DNA of 64,000 nt from Nostoc sp. 'Peltigera membranacea cyanobiont' 210A (GTDB lineage: Bacteria; Cyanobacteriota; Cyanobacteriia; Cyanobacteriales; Nostocaceae). Location: the NCBI RefSeq assembly GCF_002246015.1, contig NZ_NOLJ01000006.1, forward strand, positions 351,364-415,363, given 5' to 3'. A model generated the notes under the pieces. It was not told the origin of the DNA and ran no database searches. It saw only the letters and a list, made by a program, of their open reading frames with translations. Shown here one piece after another: positions 15,679 to 24,617 of the stretch. Each line of letters begins with the position of its first letter. Position 1 is the first letter of the stretch. Position numbers and translations under genes: made by a program.

Positions 15679-16130
15679 TGACGTGCACCTTAACAATCCT
15701 TTTTAGCGTACCAGGCTATCAGGATGGCACTGATACACAAAATTACACCGTGGCAGATGGCAGTTATACATCACCTTACGCCACTCCCCGCCCAGACTTA
15801 GGATATAACGGCTCAAGCAACAATGTTTACACCATCTGTTGCAATGGTTCTGCTGGTGTAGTAGAACTAGCTACTTACTATCCAGGCTACTTGAAGCCCA
15901 CGATTACAAGTAGCACAAACAGTTGTCCACCAATCGTTGCAGTAAAGTATGACTGCATAAATGGCGCGTGTATACCCAAAACAACTTACAATACACCGGG
16001 AATTTATCAGTCATTATCCGAGTGTGAAACTGCATGTGGTACTGGCTGTAGTGGTAAGTGTGTCAGCAATAGCGAATGGGCACAAATAGAAGGTTTGTCT
16101 AATCAATTAAAAAATAGGAATTGTGGCTAA
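15678..16130 (+). CDS. cysteine-rich unknown protein
   Basis: The N-terminal half is beta-rich and aromatic; the C-terminal half contains YDCINGACIPK and YQSLSECETACGTGCSGKC, ten or so Cys in a spacing that suggests a small disulphide- or metal-stabilised module. The C-terminal 20 residues (WAQIEGLSNQLK) are helical. Cys-rich modules beside fibre proteins are known in tail-fibre or adhesin settings, but identity is not established. Coupled at both ends (overlap upstream, six bases downstream). Confidence 0.5.
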   Translation: MTCTLTILFSVPGYQDGTDTQNYTVADGSYTSPYATPRPDLGYNGSSNNVYTICCNGSAGVVELATYYPGYLKPTITSSTNSCPPIVAVKYDCINGACIPKTTYNTPGIYQSLSECETACGTGCSGKCVSNSEWAQIEGLSNQLKNRNCG

Positions 16131-16136
16131 ATACTT

Positions 16137-17777
16137 ATGAGTACGTCCACTGTGCTGGGAAGTATGCAGTCGGCGCTTAATTGCACTGGTAAATGTGATT
16201 GTTGCGACAAATTACAGCAGCAAATTAATGCCATCAAAACACAGCTTGCTAGGCTAAAAAATGTTGATGAAAATGCTCTAAAAACATCACTCAAGGCATC
16301 TTTGCAACCCGATATCTTTACTGCTGTAGCTGCTGCGGGAGTCGTTGCTACTAATAAATTACAGCCACAGATTGAAGCTATTAGGAAAACGGCAACTGAC
16401 GCTTTCCTAGAAGTAGTTGAGAACACGAAGAAACAAAGATTACTGGAGATCGAGGCTAGGGGCGCCAGTGAGGTGGCAACTAGGGTAGAAAAAAATGCTG
16501 CTGAGTACGCTAGACAGATGCGAGAGGCGCAAGCGAAAGTTACTCAGATCGAAGGGGAGCAAGCACGACTAAATCGGACAAACAAAGCACTTGAAGTGTC
16601 CGACATCGAGCTTAGGGAGCTTAGTGCGAGAAACGCACGAGAGGCAGAGAGATTAGCTCAGATAGAGAGAAAGAATAGCAGTAAGCTTGGCAGCCTAGAG
16701 CAGGAAATACCATCAATAAAAAACACACTTAAAGGTGTCGCATCAGACGCAGAATTAGCAAAAGGTTTATCTAATCAAGCCATCAGTAAATCATCACAAG
16801 CCATAACTGAATCCGTAAGTGCAACCACTAAAACCGCTACTGTTGCCAGAGATGCATTCAATCTATCAACAGAGGTATCCGGCTTACGCGGATTGGTTAA
16901 TGGTTTTGGTAGCAAAGTTAATGCACTTGGTAAGGCTATTGGGACATTAGAAACTGCTGTAGGTAATGCCGTTACCGCTGCTGCTAAAGCAGTGGGTATA
17001 AGCAGTGAAGCGCTTGCAGCCACAGGGCGTTTGGCAGGCAGATTGCTGGAAGCTTTTAACGCGATCGCGACAATTTTTACCTTGATTGAGCAATTGGCAA
17101 CCCTCAACATCTTGGGTGGCAGAATTGACGCAGTAGAGTCTGGGTTGCAAGCATTAGGTAATGATGTATCACGCATCCTTGGTAAGTTACTGGGCTTACA
17201 AAACCGCATTGGTGCTAACGAGTCACTGACCGCACAAGTGAAGAATATTGCACTCGACGCTAAGGGTATTGGTGAAGCGGCTAAACTTCAGGCGGGGGCT
17301 GCACAAGTGACCGCTACTCGCGCTGAGAATTTTGGGCAGATTGCTAATGCTAACGCCAAAACAGCGCAAACAACTGCTGACGGTGCGGTAAGAAATGCAA
17401 CACGGGCTAACGACAACGCTATGACCGCATATCAAAAAGCGGCTGATGCACAACTTACAGCAAATAAAGCACAAAGTACTGCTGCGAACGCAGAAGGTAT
17501 TGGTAATCAAGCTAAAAAAATTGCAGGCGAGGCGCTAGGTAAAGCTGGGCAAGCGCTGGGGGTTGGGTTGACCGCGATCGCCTTATTCCAAACTGTTCGG
17601 TTTTTGCGTGGCTTGCCTGGATTGCCCGGCAGGGATGGACGCAACGGAGCAACGGAACTGATGGTAGAAATGGGGTGCAGGGAGCGCCGGGAGTTACCAC
17701 GGTTGTTCAAATCCCTGGGACACCCGGTAGAGATGGATTACCCGGTAGGAATGGCAGACCAGGGATTAATGGCATAA
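16137..17777 (+). CDS. long coiled-coil / collagen-like fibre protein, N-terminal part
   Basis: Residues 1-200 form long coiled coils (EARGASEVATRVEKNAAEYA and following), 200-400 Ala/Gly-rich helices, 400-480 further heptads, and about residue 490 onwards Gly-X-Y repeats (GLPGLPGRDGRNGA). The frame then degenerates (TELMVEMGCRERRE) while the collagen-like repeat continues in the next frame. Loss of one base in the GCAACGGAGCAACGGA tandem at 17641-17656 explains this. The intact product would be about 861 residues, ending at 18721. Such trimeric fibres act as phage tail fibres or surface adhesins. Confidence 0.6.
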   Translation: MSTSTVLGSMQSALNCTGKCDCCDKLQQQINAIKTQLARLKNVDENALKTSLKASLQPDIFTAVAAAGVVATNKLQPQIEAIRKTATDAFLEVVENTKKQRLLEIEARGASEVATRVEKNAAEYARQMREAQAKVTQIEGEQARLNRTNKALEVSDIELRELSARNAREAERLAQIERKNSSKLGSLEQEIPSIKNTLKGVASDAELAKGLSNQAISKSSQAITESVSATTKTATVARDAFNLSTEVSGLRGLVNGFGSKVNALGKAIGTLETAVGNAVTAAAKAVGISSEALAATGRLAGRLLEAFNAIATIFTLIEQLATLNILGGRIDAVESGLQALGNDVSRILGKLLGLQNRIGANESLTAQVKNIALDAKGIGEAAKLQAGAAQVTATRAENFGQIANANAKTAQTTADGAVRNATRANDNAMTAYQKAADAQLTANKAQSTAANAEGIGNQAKKIAGEALGKAGQALGVGLTAIALFQTVRFLRGLPGLPGRDGRNGATELMVEMGCRERRELPRLFKSLGHPVEMDYPVGMADQGLMA

Positions 17778-18721
17778 ATGGAAGGAATGGTATTGATGTG
17801 AATCCGGCAGATGTAGCAAGTTTACGAGCATTGATTGTTGCCCAACACGCGGCAACCCGCACAAGCATTAATTCAACAACATCAGGACTTGTTGGCGGTG
17901 TAAAAACATTTTTTACAGCACAATTGGCTGGATTGACAACACTTATTACCGCAATTGCGACTAACACTTATGTTGAAAAAGCATTATCAGTATTAACATT
18001 TGCTGCCACAATGCACAATGCTTTGATGCTATCGAATAATCTTGCACAAACACTAGGGACAATAATCGATCAAGTGCTAGGCTTTATACTGCCAAAAGGA
18101 CTTGATGGTAATGCTATCAGTATCAATAACGTAATTGGAAAAGCTGTACACGAAATTATCGCTGATACCATTGGTGAGGCTAATTATCAGGAGATATCGC
18201 AAGATTGGGCTAAGGCCAATAGAATTTATCAGGCAGGTGTAAATGTTTTTAATCAAGTTGGTAATGCTGTTGGTTTAGTTACGGCTGGCATGGAAGTAAT
18301 TGGTGGTAATGTCGCCAAAATCGGAAATGGCTTAAAAATATGGGGTGTACTTGGCGAGAAAGTATACGGATGGATGAATCCGCAGCCAAATTTTAAAGGG
18401 AAATTTTTTAATTTTATTAATACCGCTACAGCCGAAGCAAATACTATTGCAATGATGGTGGCGATCCCAATAGGAATTTCAGCAGCAGCTATTGAAATAA
18501 ATAGTAGTGTTGGCGCTGTTAAAAAAGAATTGGATCAAGAAGATCCAAAAGATAAAGATGGACATCCAATAACTGACAAATTAGGCAATCCCTTAAAGTG
18601 GGAACCTGGGGTTACAGTACCAGATCCAACCAAAACAGTATTGGCTCAAGAACAAGCTAAAGCAGATAGTAAAAATATCATCCAGGCAACACTAGAAGAC
18701 ATCTTCGATGGAGGTGATTAA
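17675..18721 (+). CDS. collagen-like fibre protein, C-terminal part (frame-shifted continuation)
   Basis: The frame opens before the listed GTG; upstream codons still read GTDGRNGVQGAPG, so it is a continuation and not a new gene. Gly-X-Y triplets run to about residue 42 (PGRDGLPGRNGRPGINGI), followed by a 300-residue helical domain with hydrophobic segments (TVVIGGNVAKIGNG-like and MMVAIPIGISAAAIEI) and a charged tail (DQEDPKDKDGHPITDKLG). Unless translated by frameshifting or the break is an error, the fibre is split in two. Confidence 0.55.
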   Translation: MQGAPGVTTVVQIPGTPGRDGLPGRNGRPGINGINGRNGIDVNPADVASLRALIVAQHAATRTSINSTTSGLVGGVKTFFTAQLAGLTTLITAIATNTYVEKALSVLTFAATMHNALMLSNNLAQTLGTIIDQVLGFILPKGLDGNAISINNVIGKAVHEIIADTIGEANYQEISQDWAKANRIYQAGVNVFNQVGNAVGLVTAGMEVIGGNVAKIGNGLKIWGVLGEKVYGWMNPQPNFKGKFFNFINTATAEANTIAMMVAIPIGISAAAIEINSSVGAVKKELDQEDPKDKDGHPITDKLGNPLKWEPGVTVPDPTKTVLAQEQAKADSKNIIQATLEDIFDGGD

Positions 18722-18724
18722 AAA

Positions 18725-19717
18725 ATGCCAGATGATAATTTACCAATTTTAATTCCTCCGAGAGACGAGCAGGGTAGGCAACTAACGCCAACATCAGATA
18801 TTACAACGGGAGCCACAAAAACTCCTTTTACACCAGCAATTAATGCAACTGCACCACCTGATGATAAATTACCCGATAATTTTCAACCCTTCGAGCATTT
18901 ACAAGAAGTCTACATTCCGCAACACAATGCAATTGTCAGACGATATTTTTCGGATCATGCACCCGACTGGAAACCAAATATAGCAACCGCTCGTAGTAGT
19001 CTACGGGTTGCCTGTACAATGCTCGACTCCGATAATCAATTGATAATGAACCTGCGACATCATTTATTGTTTGACTTGTTGGGATATGGAAGGAAAAATT
19101 TAGCTATAGTTTATGGCAGTAAATTTGACACAGCCCCTCCCGTAGCTGGACATCCCCAACTATTTCTATATTTCTCGCAGGATAGCGCAGCACAACCAAC
19201 GGACGAGCCATTAATTGAGCACGAGAAAAGCTGTAGATTGATGAATTTTTCATGTTCAAGCGAGGGTGTCAAACCTGCTATTACCAAAGTTGATATGACC
19301 GCAATTGCTAATGAAATTAAAACCTTGTTTTTAGATGCTAAAAAAGGCATCACCTATACTTGTGGAAATAAATCCGCATCCTATACAGATCCTGACAATG
19401 GTTTCCCAAAAGGAAATTATATTCTAGTAAATTCTAAAACTGACGCTGAAAATATTTATTCAAAAATGTGCAATGCAATTGATGTGCCTTTCAAGGGTGC
19501 TTCGCATATCATTCTTAACGACCCGGATAAACCCAGCACGACTACAGAAACTGCTGGTAAAACCACTATCTTAGGAAAGCAGCGCAACAACAGGCGATAC
19601 AGACCAATAGCTATACTCCGATTTCGATACGCTTACATCTCACTGGGAAATCTAATCCCCCCTGTCTTTTTGATTGATACCACGTTCAGAAACCAGTCAC
19701 TAGTTAGCTTTTTGTAG
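18725..19717 (+). CDS. unknown protein of the fibre cassette, C-terminus probably frame-shifted
   Basis: It starts three bases behind the fibre gene. The N-terminal 70 residues are Pro/Thr-rich, followed by a mixed alpha/beta domain (VYIPQHNAIVRRYF; LLGYGRKNLAIVYGSKFD). The last 45 residues of the listed frame look non-native (RRYRPIAILRFRYAYISLG). One frame over, starting at about 19579, the sequence continues AAQQQAIQTNSYTPISIRLH to a stop at 19675-19677. A deleted A in the GGAAAGC run at 19574-19580 would explain this. The function is unknown. Confidence 0.5.
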   Translation: MPDDNLPILIPPRDEQGRQLTPTSDITTGATKTPFTPAINATAPPDDKLPDNFQPFEHLQEVYIPQHNAIVRRYFSDHAPDWKPNIATARSSLRVACTMLDSDNQLIMNLRHHLLFDLLGYGRKNLAIVYGSKFDTAPPVAGHPQLFLYFSQDSAAQPTDEPLIEHEKSCRLMNFSCSSEGVKPAITKVDMTAIANEIKTLFLDAKKGITYTCGNKSASYTDPDNGFPKGNYILVNSKTDAENIYSKMCNAIDVPFKGASHIILNDPDKPSTTTETAGKTTILGKQRNNRRYRPIAILRFRYAYISLGNLIPPVFLIDTTFRNQSLVSFL

Positions 19718-19739
19718 CCGATAGCTGAGAAATACCAAC

Positions 19740-19756
19740 GAAACCTATTAGGTTTC
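19740..19756. terminator. short palindrome GAAACCT-ATT-AGGTTTC
   Basis: A 7-8 bp stem with a minimal loop in the 106-bp gap between the 330-aa gene and the next gene. It may be a weak terminator or an operator. Confidence 0.35.
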
Positions 19757-19823
19757 TGGACAGGGAAAGAAGGGAAAATATCACTTATGGTTGGTATAAA
19801 AGTAAACCTAAGTAAGTGAATTT

Positions 19824-20399
19824 ATGAGCTTCCGCGACTTACGCCGATACGAATCTCAAAAGGCAGCATACGATTCCTATAAGGCATGGCAAGCACTCAC
19901 GCCAGATTTAAAACAAGCTGCATTCGCCGCCATAACAGATGAGGCAAAAAGATCCAAGCCAGAACGGGTTACTGGATACTTATCCCCTTTCAATCAGGTG
20001 GGAACGGCTCTCAAATATATAAGAATGCCCGTTTTGAAGAAAACCCAAGAGGGGCAAGGATCTGCGGTAGGAAACGCTTTGGCGACGGCTCTTGATGCTT
20101 TCTATATAGATGATACTGAGACTGCCCCCGTTGGAGGTGCAATTGATTACAAGCGGTTTAAAGCTGCAAAATTATCATTCACCTTACGATCTACTTTTAC
20201 CAAGAAAAATAGCCGCATCACAAAGCGAGCCTATCTCAAACCCGATGTAGATACCTACTCTGCGCCTTTTGGGCAGTCTGTTGGCGATCAAGATTACGCA
20301 GCAGCCTTGGTGATTCTCGTTCCCCTGGCTAATACCTGGATGGAAGCGGCAACTGCACCAGCTAAACGCTCGTACAAATTTACGCCAGAAGGTGCATAA
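19824..20399 (+). CDS. unknown protein of the fibre cassette, 191 aa
   Basis: A basic protein beginning SFRDLRRYESQKAAYDSYKAW with a beta-rich C-terminal half (KLSFTLRSTFTKKNSRITKR). Composition and length fit a small structural protein, but no family was recognised. It is followed two bases later by the next gene, so they form one operon. Confidence 0.5.
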   Translation: MSFRDLRRYESQKAAYDSYKAWQALTPDLKQAAFAAITDEAKRSKPERVTGYLSPFNQVGTALKYIRMPVLKKTQEGQGSAVGNALATALDAFYIDDTETAPVGGAIDYKRFKAAKLSFTLRSTFTKKNSRITKRAYLKPDVDTYSAPFGQSVGDQDYAAALVILVPLANTWMEAATAPAKRSYKFTPEGA

Positions 20400-20401
20400 A
20401 G

Positions 20402-20659
20402 ATGAGCCAGATAGCGCAAAGAACCGGCATTATCTGGACTCCACAAGATGATATCGATCTACTCGCGGTTTCGGCTGATGCTGATGCTGATTTTTTGGGC
20501 ATGATTAACATTAATCAGGCTGCTAGAGACTGGCTTGATAACAAAATATCGCTAAGTGATTATTGCGATATTTTGCAGATGAACGGCATTCCCGATCCTT
20601 TTGAACTCGTGAATGAATTTTGCGAACACACTGAGCTAATCATCAGGATGGGGGCATAG
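20402..20659 (+). CDS. unknown acidic protein, 85 aa
   Basis: It contains DADADADFLGM and a helical C-terminal half (NQAARDWLDNKISLSDYCDI). Acidic partner to the basic 191-aa protein just upstream; pairing of the two products is a guess from charge and spacing. Stop and next ATG are adjacent. Confidence 0.5.
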   Translation: MSQIAQRTGIIWTPQDDIDLLAVSADADADFLGMININQAARDWLDNKISLSDYCDILQMNGIPDPFELVNEFCEHTELIIRMGA

Positions 20660-21100
20660 ATGGGCAGGATACTAGAGTTACAGAATGGGGATAATTTCTC
20701 TCTTCAATATACTAACTCTGTGCCTGCCACTTCTATAGAGATGGTGAATGGAAAAAACATTTATGCCAAGTTGACTGAAATAATAATTCCTGTGGTTTTT
20801 AGTAAGTCTATTATTTTAGTCAACATTTCTACAAGCATTCCAATCGGTAAAATTTGGCGCTATGCCGGACGCTGTAGGCAAATTTTCCCTACAGCTTTAG
20901 GCGATTCATTTGTGGATGAGAAAGCATTGTTTCTTGGGAAAAGAAACTTGATATTTTTCTCGGAGTTTTCGGCTGATTATACTATTACTTACCTGCCACC
21001 ATCATGGTTTGTCGATGTGAGCATAGTGATTTATCAGTATGACGGTCTTGATACTAATAATGATCTGGCACGAATTGAATCTAAAATTGATGCTCTTTAA
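20660..21100 (+). CDS. unknown beta-rich protein, 146 aa
   Basis: It has strands throughout (NKNIYAKLTEIIIPVVF-like; SIILVNISTSIPIGKIWRYAG), no Cys pairs of note and a helical end (NNDLARIESKIDAL). It looks like a small structural or receptor-binding domain by composition. It starts directly at the previous stop codon, and the next gene begins 3 bp later. Confidence 0.45.
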   Translation: MGRILELQNGDNFSLQYTNSVPATSIEMVNGKNIYAKLTEIIIPVVFSKSIILVNISTSIPIGKIWRYAGRCRQIFPTALGDSFVDEKALFLGKRNLIFFSEFSADYTITYLPPSWFVDVSIVIYQYDGLDTNNDLARIESKIDAL

Positions 21101-21103
21101 AAT

Positions 21104-21439
21104 ATGAAAATTGACATTAAGAATGCTCTAACTATTATTCTTGGACTGCTCGCCTTGATTGGATCGATTTACAGGCTAGCTCAAGTTGAAGCGCACATTA
21201 ATTCCCGCATTTCTTTGCTTGAATACAATTTAATTAGCAAACTAGACTTAATCGAGCGAAGAATAGAAGTTAATCTAACTCAGTATCAAGCCGATAAAGA
21301 GAATATTTATGAGTATCGACTTAATAACACAGATAAATTAATTGAGCATAAATTTAACAGACTAGCAAGCTGGATAACCCAGATTACCGGCTATCTGCAC
21401 AAAGAAGCTGGGTTTCAGATCCGTGATGACAAGTTTTAG
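21104..21439 (+). CDS. small membrane-anchored coiled-coil protein
   Basis: One N-terminal membrane segment (ALTIILGLLALIGSIY, about residues 7-24) is followed by a coiled coil to the end. A single-span anchor with a long helical tail is reminiscent of phage spanin/holin-like or plasmid membrane proteins, but no motif fixes it. It is the last gene of the plus-strand cassette. Confidence 0.5.
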   Translation: MKIDIKNALTIILGLLALIGSIYRLAQVEAHINSRISLLEYNLISKLDLIERRIEVNLTQYQADKENIYEYRLNNTDKLIEHKFNRLASWITQITGYLHKEAGFQIRDDKF

Positions 21440-21532
21440 TCACTGGGGATTCTACTTAGTGATTGACTTTTATTGGGCTAAAAACCAATACGCTTGGGTT
21501 AAGGGTTATTGGTGTAAATAATTGGTCTTTCA

Positions 21533-21552
21533 AGACGCGATAAATCGCGTCT
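21533..21552. repeat. dispersed hairpin AGACGCGAT-AA-ATCGCGTCT
   Basis: Perfect 9-bp arms around AA, lying between the fibre cassette and the next convergent gene. A longer member of the same class (GGGACGCGAT...) occurs at 43653-43683, so it is a dispersed genomic repeat that may also terminate transcription. Confidence 0.6.
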
Positions 21553-21633
21553 CTACATCAGGCTTTCGGCAATGTTTGCGTAAATCCTGGGTTAATTGAA
21601 CGCTATCTGAGTAAGCAAGTCTTTACTTTCTTC

Positions 21634-23886
21634 TCACCGCCGACTGCGAAAACCCTGTTTACCATTAACTTGGTCAAAGAGTACATCGTATTTATCAAAC
21701 AAGGCGATTCCAGGATTTACAAATATAATCAGTTCTGCTTGTGGCGAGATACTGAAATTCCAGCGATTAAATCCGTCACGGGTTCCGGGTGTCAAACTGT
21801 AATCAAAAATGCCATTAATTCCTACTTTCACAGCATTTGCTGACCCTAATACTCCGGGTTTGAGTTTACCTGCTGTAGAAGCTGACTTGAATTCAGTCAA
21901 ACCATTAATAGTTCCAGTATCAGCGATCGCTCTGCTATTACACAAATTTTTCGCAGAACTCCCAGCAACAGTTAAACAAACTTTGTTCAGTCGAGAGTCC
22001 CATCTTTTACCGGGTACACCATTAATTTCGGGTTGTTGGCTCCAAGAAGCCATTTTGAAGCCTGCTTGATTCTCGGCAGTTAAACCGAGAATTAGGCTGC
22101 CATTATTATTACTACCACCATTTCCAGTGACAATAAATCCGTTACTCAGATTGCCTGATAATTTTCTTAACGGGTTATAGGGAAGTGATTTTTCAAAATA
22201 GTTAACACCGATAATTCCCAAAAATGGCACACCACTATTTGCTGAACATTTAGGTTTTTGGGCAGTACATTGGCGGCTAGTAACAACCTGTACGGGAACA
22301 GGTTCGGCGGTGGGAATCAAACCAAACCGGACATTAGTGTAAACTAATTCTCCTTCCAGGATAGTACCATCGCTTAATACTTCCTTGATATTTTGACCTG
22401 TTCTTTGGATGGGAGAATTACCTAAAAACTCTTTGGGAACTCTTAGCCCTGCTGACCCTGTATCTAATAAAATACGTTTTGGTTGACCATTTGCGATCGC
22501 AACTTCCAAAAAATAGCCGCGAACACGTTGCCCAAGGGAAGGTTTTGGATATAAAGGTAAGCTTACGGTGTTAAAAGTTGACTTGCGGGGTGTATTTTGC
22601 GAGATATCGCGCAACGCTGAATTTGGGAAAAGAGCCGCAAATGCAGACTGGCGTTGCGCTGCTGGTTCAGGGGCAATATCCCAAAGGCTTTCGTAGTAGA
22701 AAAAACCGATACCTAAACCGCGTTGTTGGGCTGCTTCTACCTGGGATTTGATTTGTGGGATGGCAACTGGGCGATTTCGTAACCCCGCCATAATCCCGAT
22801 ACCAGTTGGAATAATTTGTTGGGTTTCTAAAATTTCTGGGCGGGTAATTTGAGCGATAAAACTTTCCAAATCATTACGGTACACCTGCATCACCAACTCA
22901 TCGACCATACCCAACCGTACCCAGTTGAGCCAATCTTGCAGTTGCATTTTATAGGCGAAATTATAGTAATTAGGAGCAACTGAAAAAATGGCATTCGGTT
23001 TTCTGGCTTTCACAGTTTGGTAAAGGTCTACCATGAATGCAGTAATTTTATCTGCCCGCCATTTTATCCATGCTTGGGCTTGGGGATTGGGTGGTGGAGG
23101 ATTGCCAGTTTCTTGAGTATATAGACTTATCGTGTACTTATCGTAACCAAAATCCACAGGTAAACTCATGTGGTCGTCAAATTGAACGCCATCAGCATCG
23201 TATTTAGCGATCACTTCCACGACAAGTTCCCTGATAAAATTTTGCACTTCCGGGTGAAAGGGATTCAACCACGCTACTTCACCCGCAGCACTAATTGAAG
23301 TTTGAGTCCCATCCCCTTTTTGTGTTAACCAATCTGGATGCTGCGATGCAAGTTCCGAAGTTAGAGGAACCATAAAACCAAATTCAAACCAGGGTATTGC
23401 TAGTAACCCTTGGCTGCGGGCTTGAGTGATAATGTCTGCAATTACATCTTGTCCATCTGCTCCCTTGAAGAAAAACGGGATACCCTTTTTCTGCATGATG
23501 GCACTGGGGTATTGTGTATAACCATCATTCCAGACTACGGGATAAACAGTATTAAAGTTTAACTGCCGCAGTTGGCTCATGGCTGCTTGCACCTGTGAAC
23601 GATTTCTAAAAACGCTAAAATCGTTACCACTTAGCCATACTCCCCGAATTTCCTGACGAGGTTGAGGAGGTAGTTGGGCAACGGCAGGGGCAAAGCTGTT
23701 TAGTAGCAATACTAGAAAGAATGATATCAGACATAATAATGGCAGCAGACGCTTTTTCAAAAGCCACGGCGATGTTACCTGTAGCTTACTTATACCTACT
23801 AGTACTCGTCTGTGTACAGGCTTAAATAGTAAGTTAGTTAGAGTTGCATTAATTTCTCTACTTTTTTCCCAAAACTGAGTTGTCAT
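21634..23886 (-). CDS. secreted GHL10/DUF187-like glycosidase fused to a pepsin-like aspartic protease domain
   Basis: A basic N-terminus and a hydrophobic stretch (LLPLLCLISFFLVLLLNSF, about residues 46-65) form a signal or anchor. Residues about 75-420 match family-10-like glycosyl hydrolases (QEIRGVWLSGNDFSVF, LNFNTVYPVVWNDG, DADGVQFDDH, ELVMQVYR). Residues about 440-750 are different: LLDTGSAGLRVP and later AIADTGTINGL, two DTG/S motifs about 200 residues apart, as in a bilobal aspartic protease. The substrates may be cell-wall or sheath glycans and protein; this is inferred. Minus strand, convergent with the fibre cassette. Confidence 0.75.
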   Translation of the reverse strand: MTTQFWEKSREINATLTNLLFKPVHRRVLVGISKLQVTSPWLLKKRLLPLLCLISFFLVLLLNSFAPAVAQLPPQPRQEIRGVWLSGNDFSVFRNRSQVQAAMSQLRQLNFNTVYPVVWNDGYTQYPSAIMQKKGIPFFFKGADGQDVIADIITQARSQGLLAIPWFEFGFMVPLTSELASQHPDWLTQKGDGTQTSISAAGEVAWLNPFHPEVQNFIRELVVEVIAKYDADGVQFDDHMSLPVDFGYDKYTISLYTQETGNPPPPNPQAQAWIKWRADKITAFMVDLYQTVKARKPNAIFSVAPNYYNFAYKMQLQDWLNWVRLGMVDELVMQVYRNDLESFIAQITRPEILETQQIIPTGIGIMAGLRNRPVAIPQIKSQVEAAQQRGLGIGFFYYESLWDIAPEPAAQRQSAFAALFPNSALRDISQNTPRKSTFNTVSLPLYPKPSLGQRVRGYFLEVAIANGQPKRILLDTGSAGLRVPKEFLGNSPIQRTGQNIKEVLSDGTILEGELVYTNVRFGLIPTAEPVPVQVVTSRQCTAQKPKCSANSGVPFLGIIGVNYFEKSLPYNPLRKLSGNLSNGFIVTGNGGSNNNGSLILGLTAENQAGFKMASWSQQPEINGVPGKRWDSRLNKVCLTVAGSSAKNLCNSRAIADTGTINGLTEFKSASTAGKLKPGVLGSANAVKVGINGIFDYSLTPGTRDGFNRWNFSISPQAELIIFVNPGIALFDKYDVLFDQVNGKQGFRSRR

Positions 23887-24148
23887 TACTTCTGCTTACT
23901 AAATGAGGTTAATTGGTTATATTTAATACCATATAAATGTTAAATTACTACATCAGAAAAACTGATGCACTAATTTAGCTGCAAGATAGTTGACGCAGTT
24001 ATAAGGTTGTGGTGCCAAATAGAAATGTTTCAAATTTAAGCTGTAATCGAGATGCTGTGATGAAATTTATCGTAAATCCCTGTCTGAAAATGTCTTTAAT
24101 TTTGAATTTTGAATTTTGAATTGTTAATGTTGTGCCATCCTCAAATCC

Positions 24149-24610
24149 ATGAATTTCCAACCTCACCAAAATACTTTTGACGACAAACTAAGCGCAAGTA
24201 TTGGACTGGCCATTGGATTGCTGTTCATTGGGGGCGGTTTTTGGGTATGTAACATAATCGCTCACGAAGGTGCAACGCTAAACGAAACACGTGGTACGGT
24301 GGTAGACAGCATCAGTCGTCGCGATCGCAGCAGTACGAACAACAATGAGCAAAAAGAAACCTATGCGCCAGTTATCGAGTTTTTAGCCAACGGTAAACGC
24401 ACTCGCTTTACAGGCAATTATGAGTCCTACCGCTCCAGCAACGGCCACATGGTGGTGATACGTTACAATCCTAAACAACCCATAAGTACTGCGCGTGTGG
24501 TGAATCCGCTGGAAGGCTTAGTACCTTGGGGAATGTTTGGTATGGGTGGGTTAGCTGTGGTTTTTAGCGTGAGCGCACTGTTGCCTATACGCTGGTCTTC
24601 AGGTGGGTAA
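24149..24610 (+). CDS. DUF3592 membrane protein
   Basis: Two membrane segments (ASIGLAIGLLFIGGGFWVC and WGMFGMGGLAVVFSVSALL) enclose an extracytoplasmic beta domain with RGTVVDSISRR, YAPVIEFLANG and VRYNPKQP-like strands, the DUF3592 layout. The function is unknown in the family. The gene stands alone with a short AT-rich leader that contains a GAATTTT direct repeat. Confidence 0.75.
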   Translation: MNFQPHQNTFDDKLSASIGLAIGLLFIGGGFWVCNIIAHEGATLNETRGTVVDSISRRDRSSTNNNEQKETYAPVIEFLANGKRTRFTGNYESYRSSNGHMVVIRYNPKQPISTARVVNPLEGLVPWGMFGMGGLAVVFSVSALLPIRWSSGG

Positions 24611-24617
24611 CTATAAA

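Noticed and set aside
15960..16070. Kunitz-type or toxin-like domain in the Cys-rich protein
   Set aside because: The Cys spacing does not fit a known inhibitor well enough by eye.
17675..17700. GTG at 17675 as the start of an independent gene
   Set aside because: Collagen-like codons continue upstream in the same frame, so it is a continuation of the fibre gene.
21104..21439. Holin assignment for the last cassette gene
   Set aside because: Only one membrane span and a coiled coil are seen; no endolysin is adjacent.
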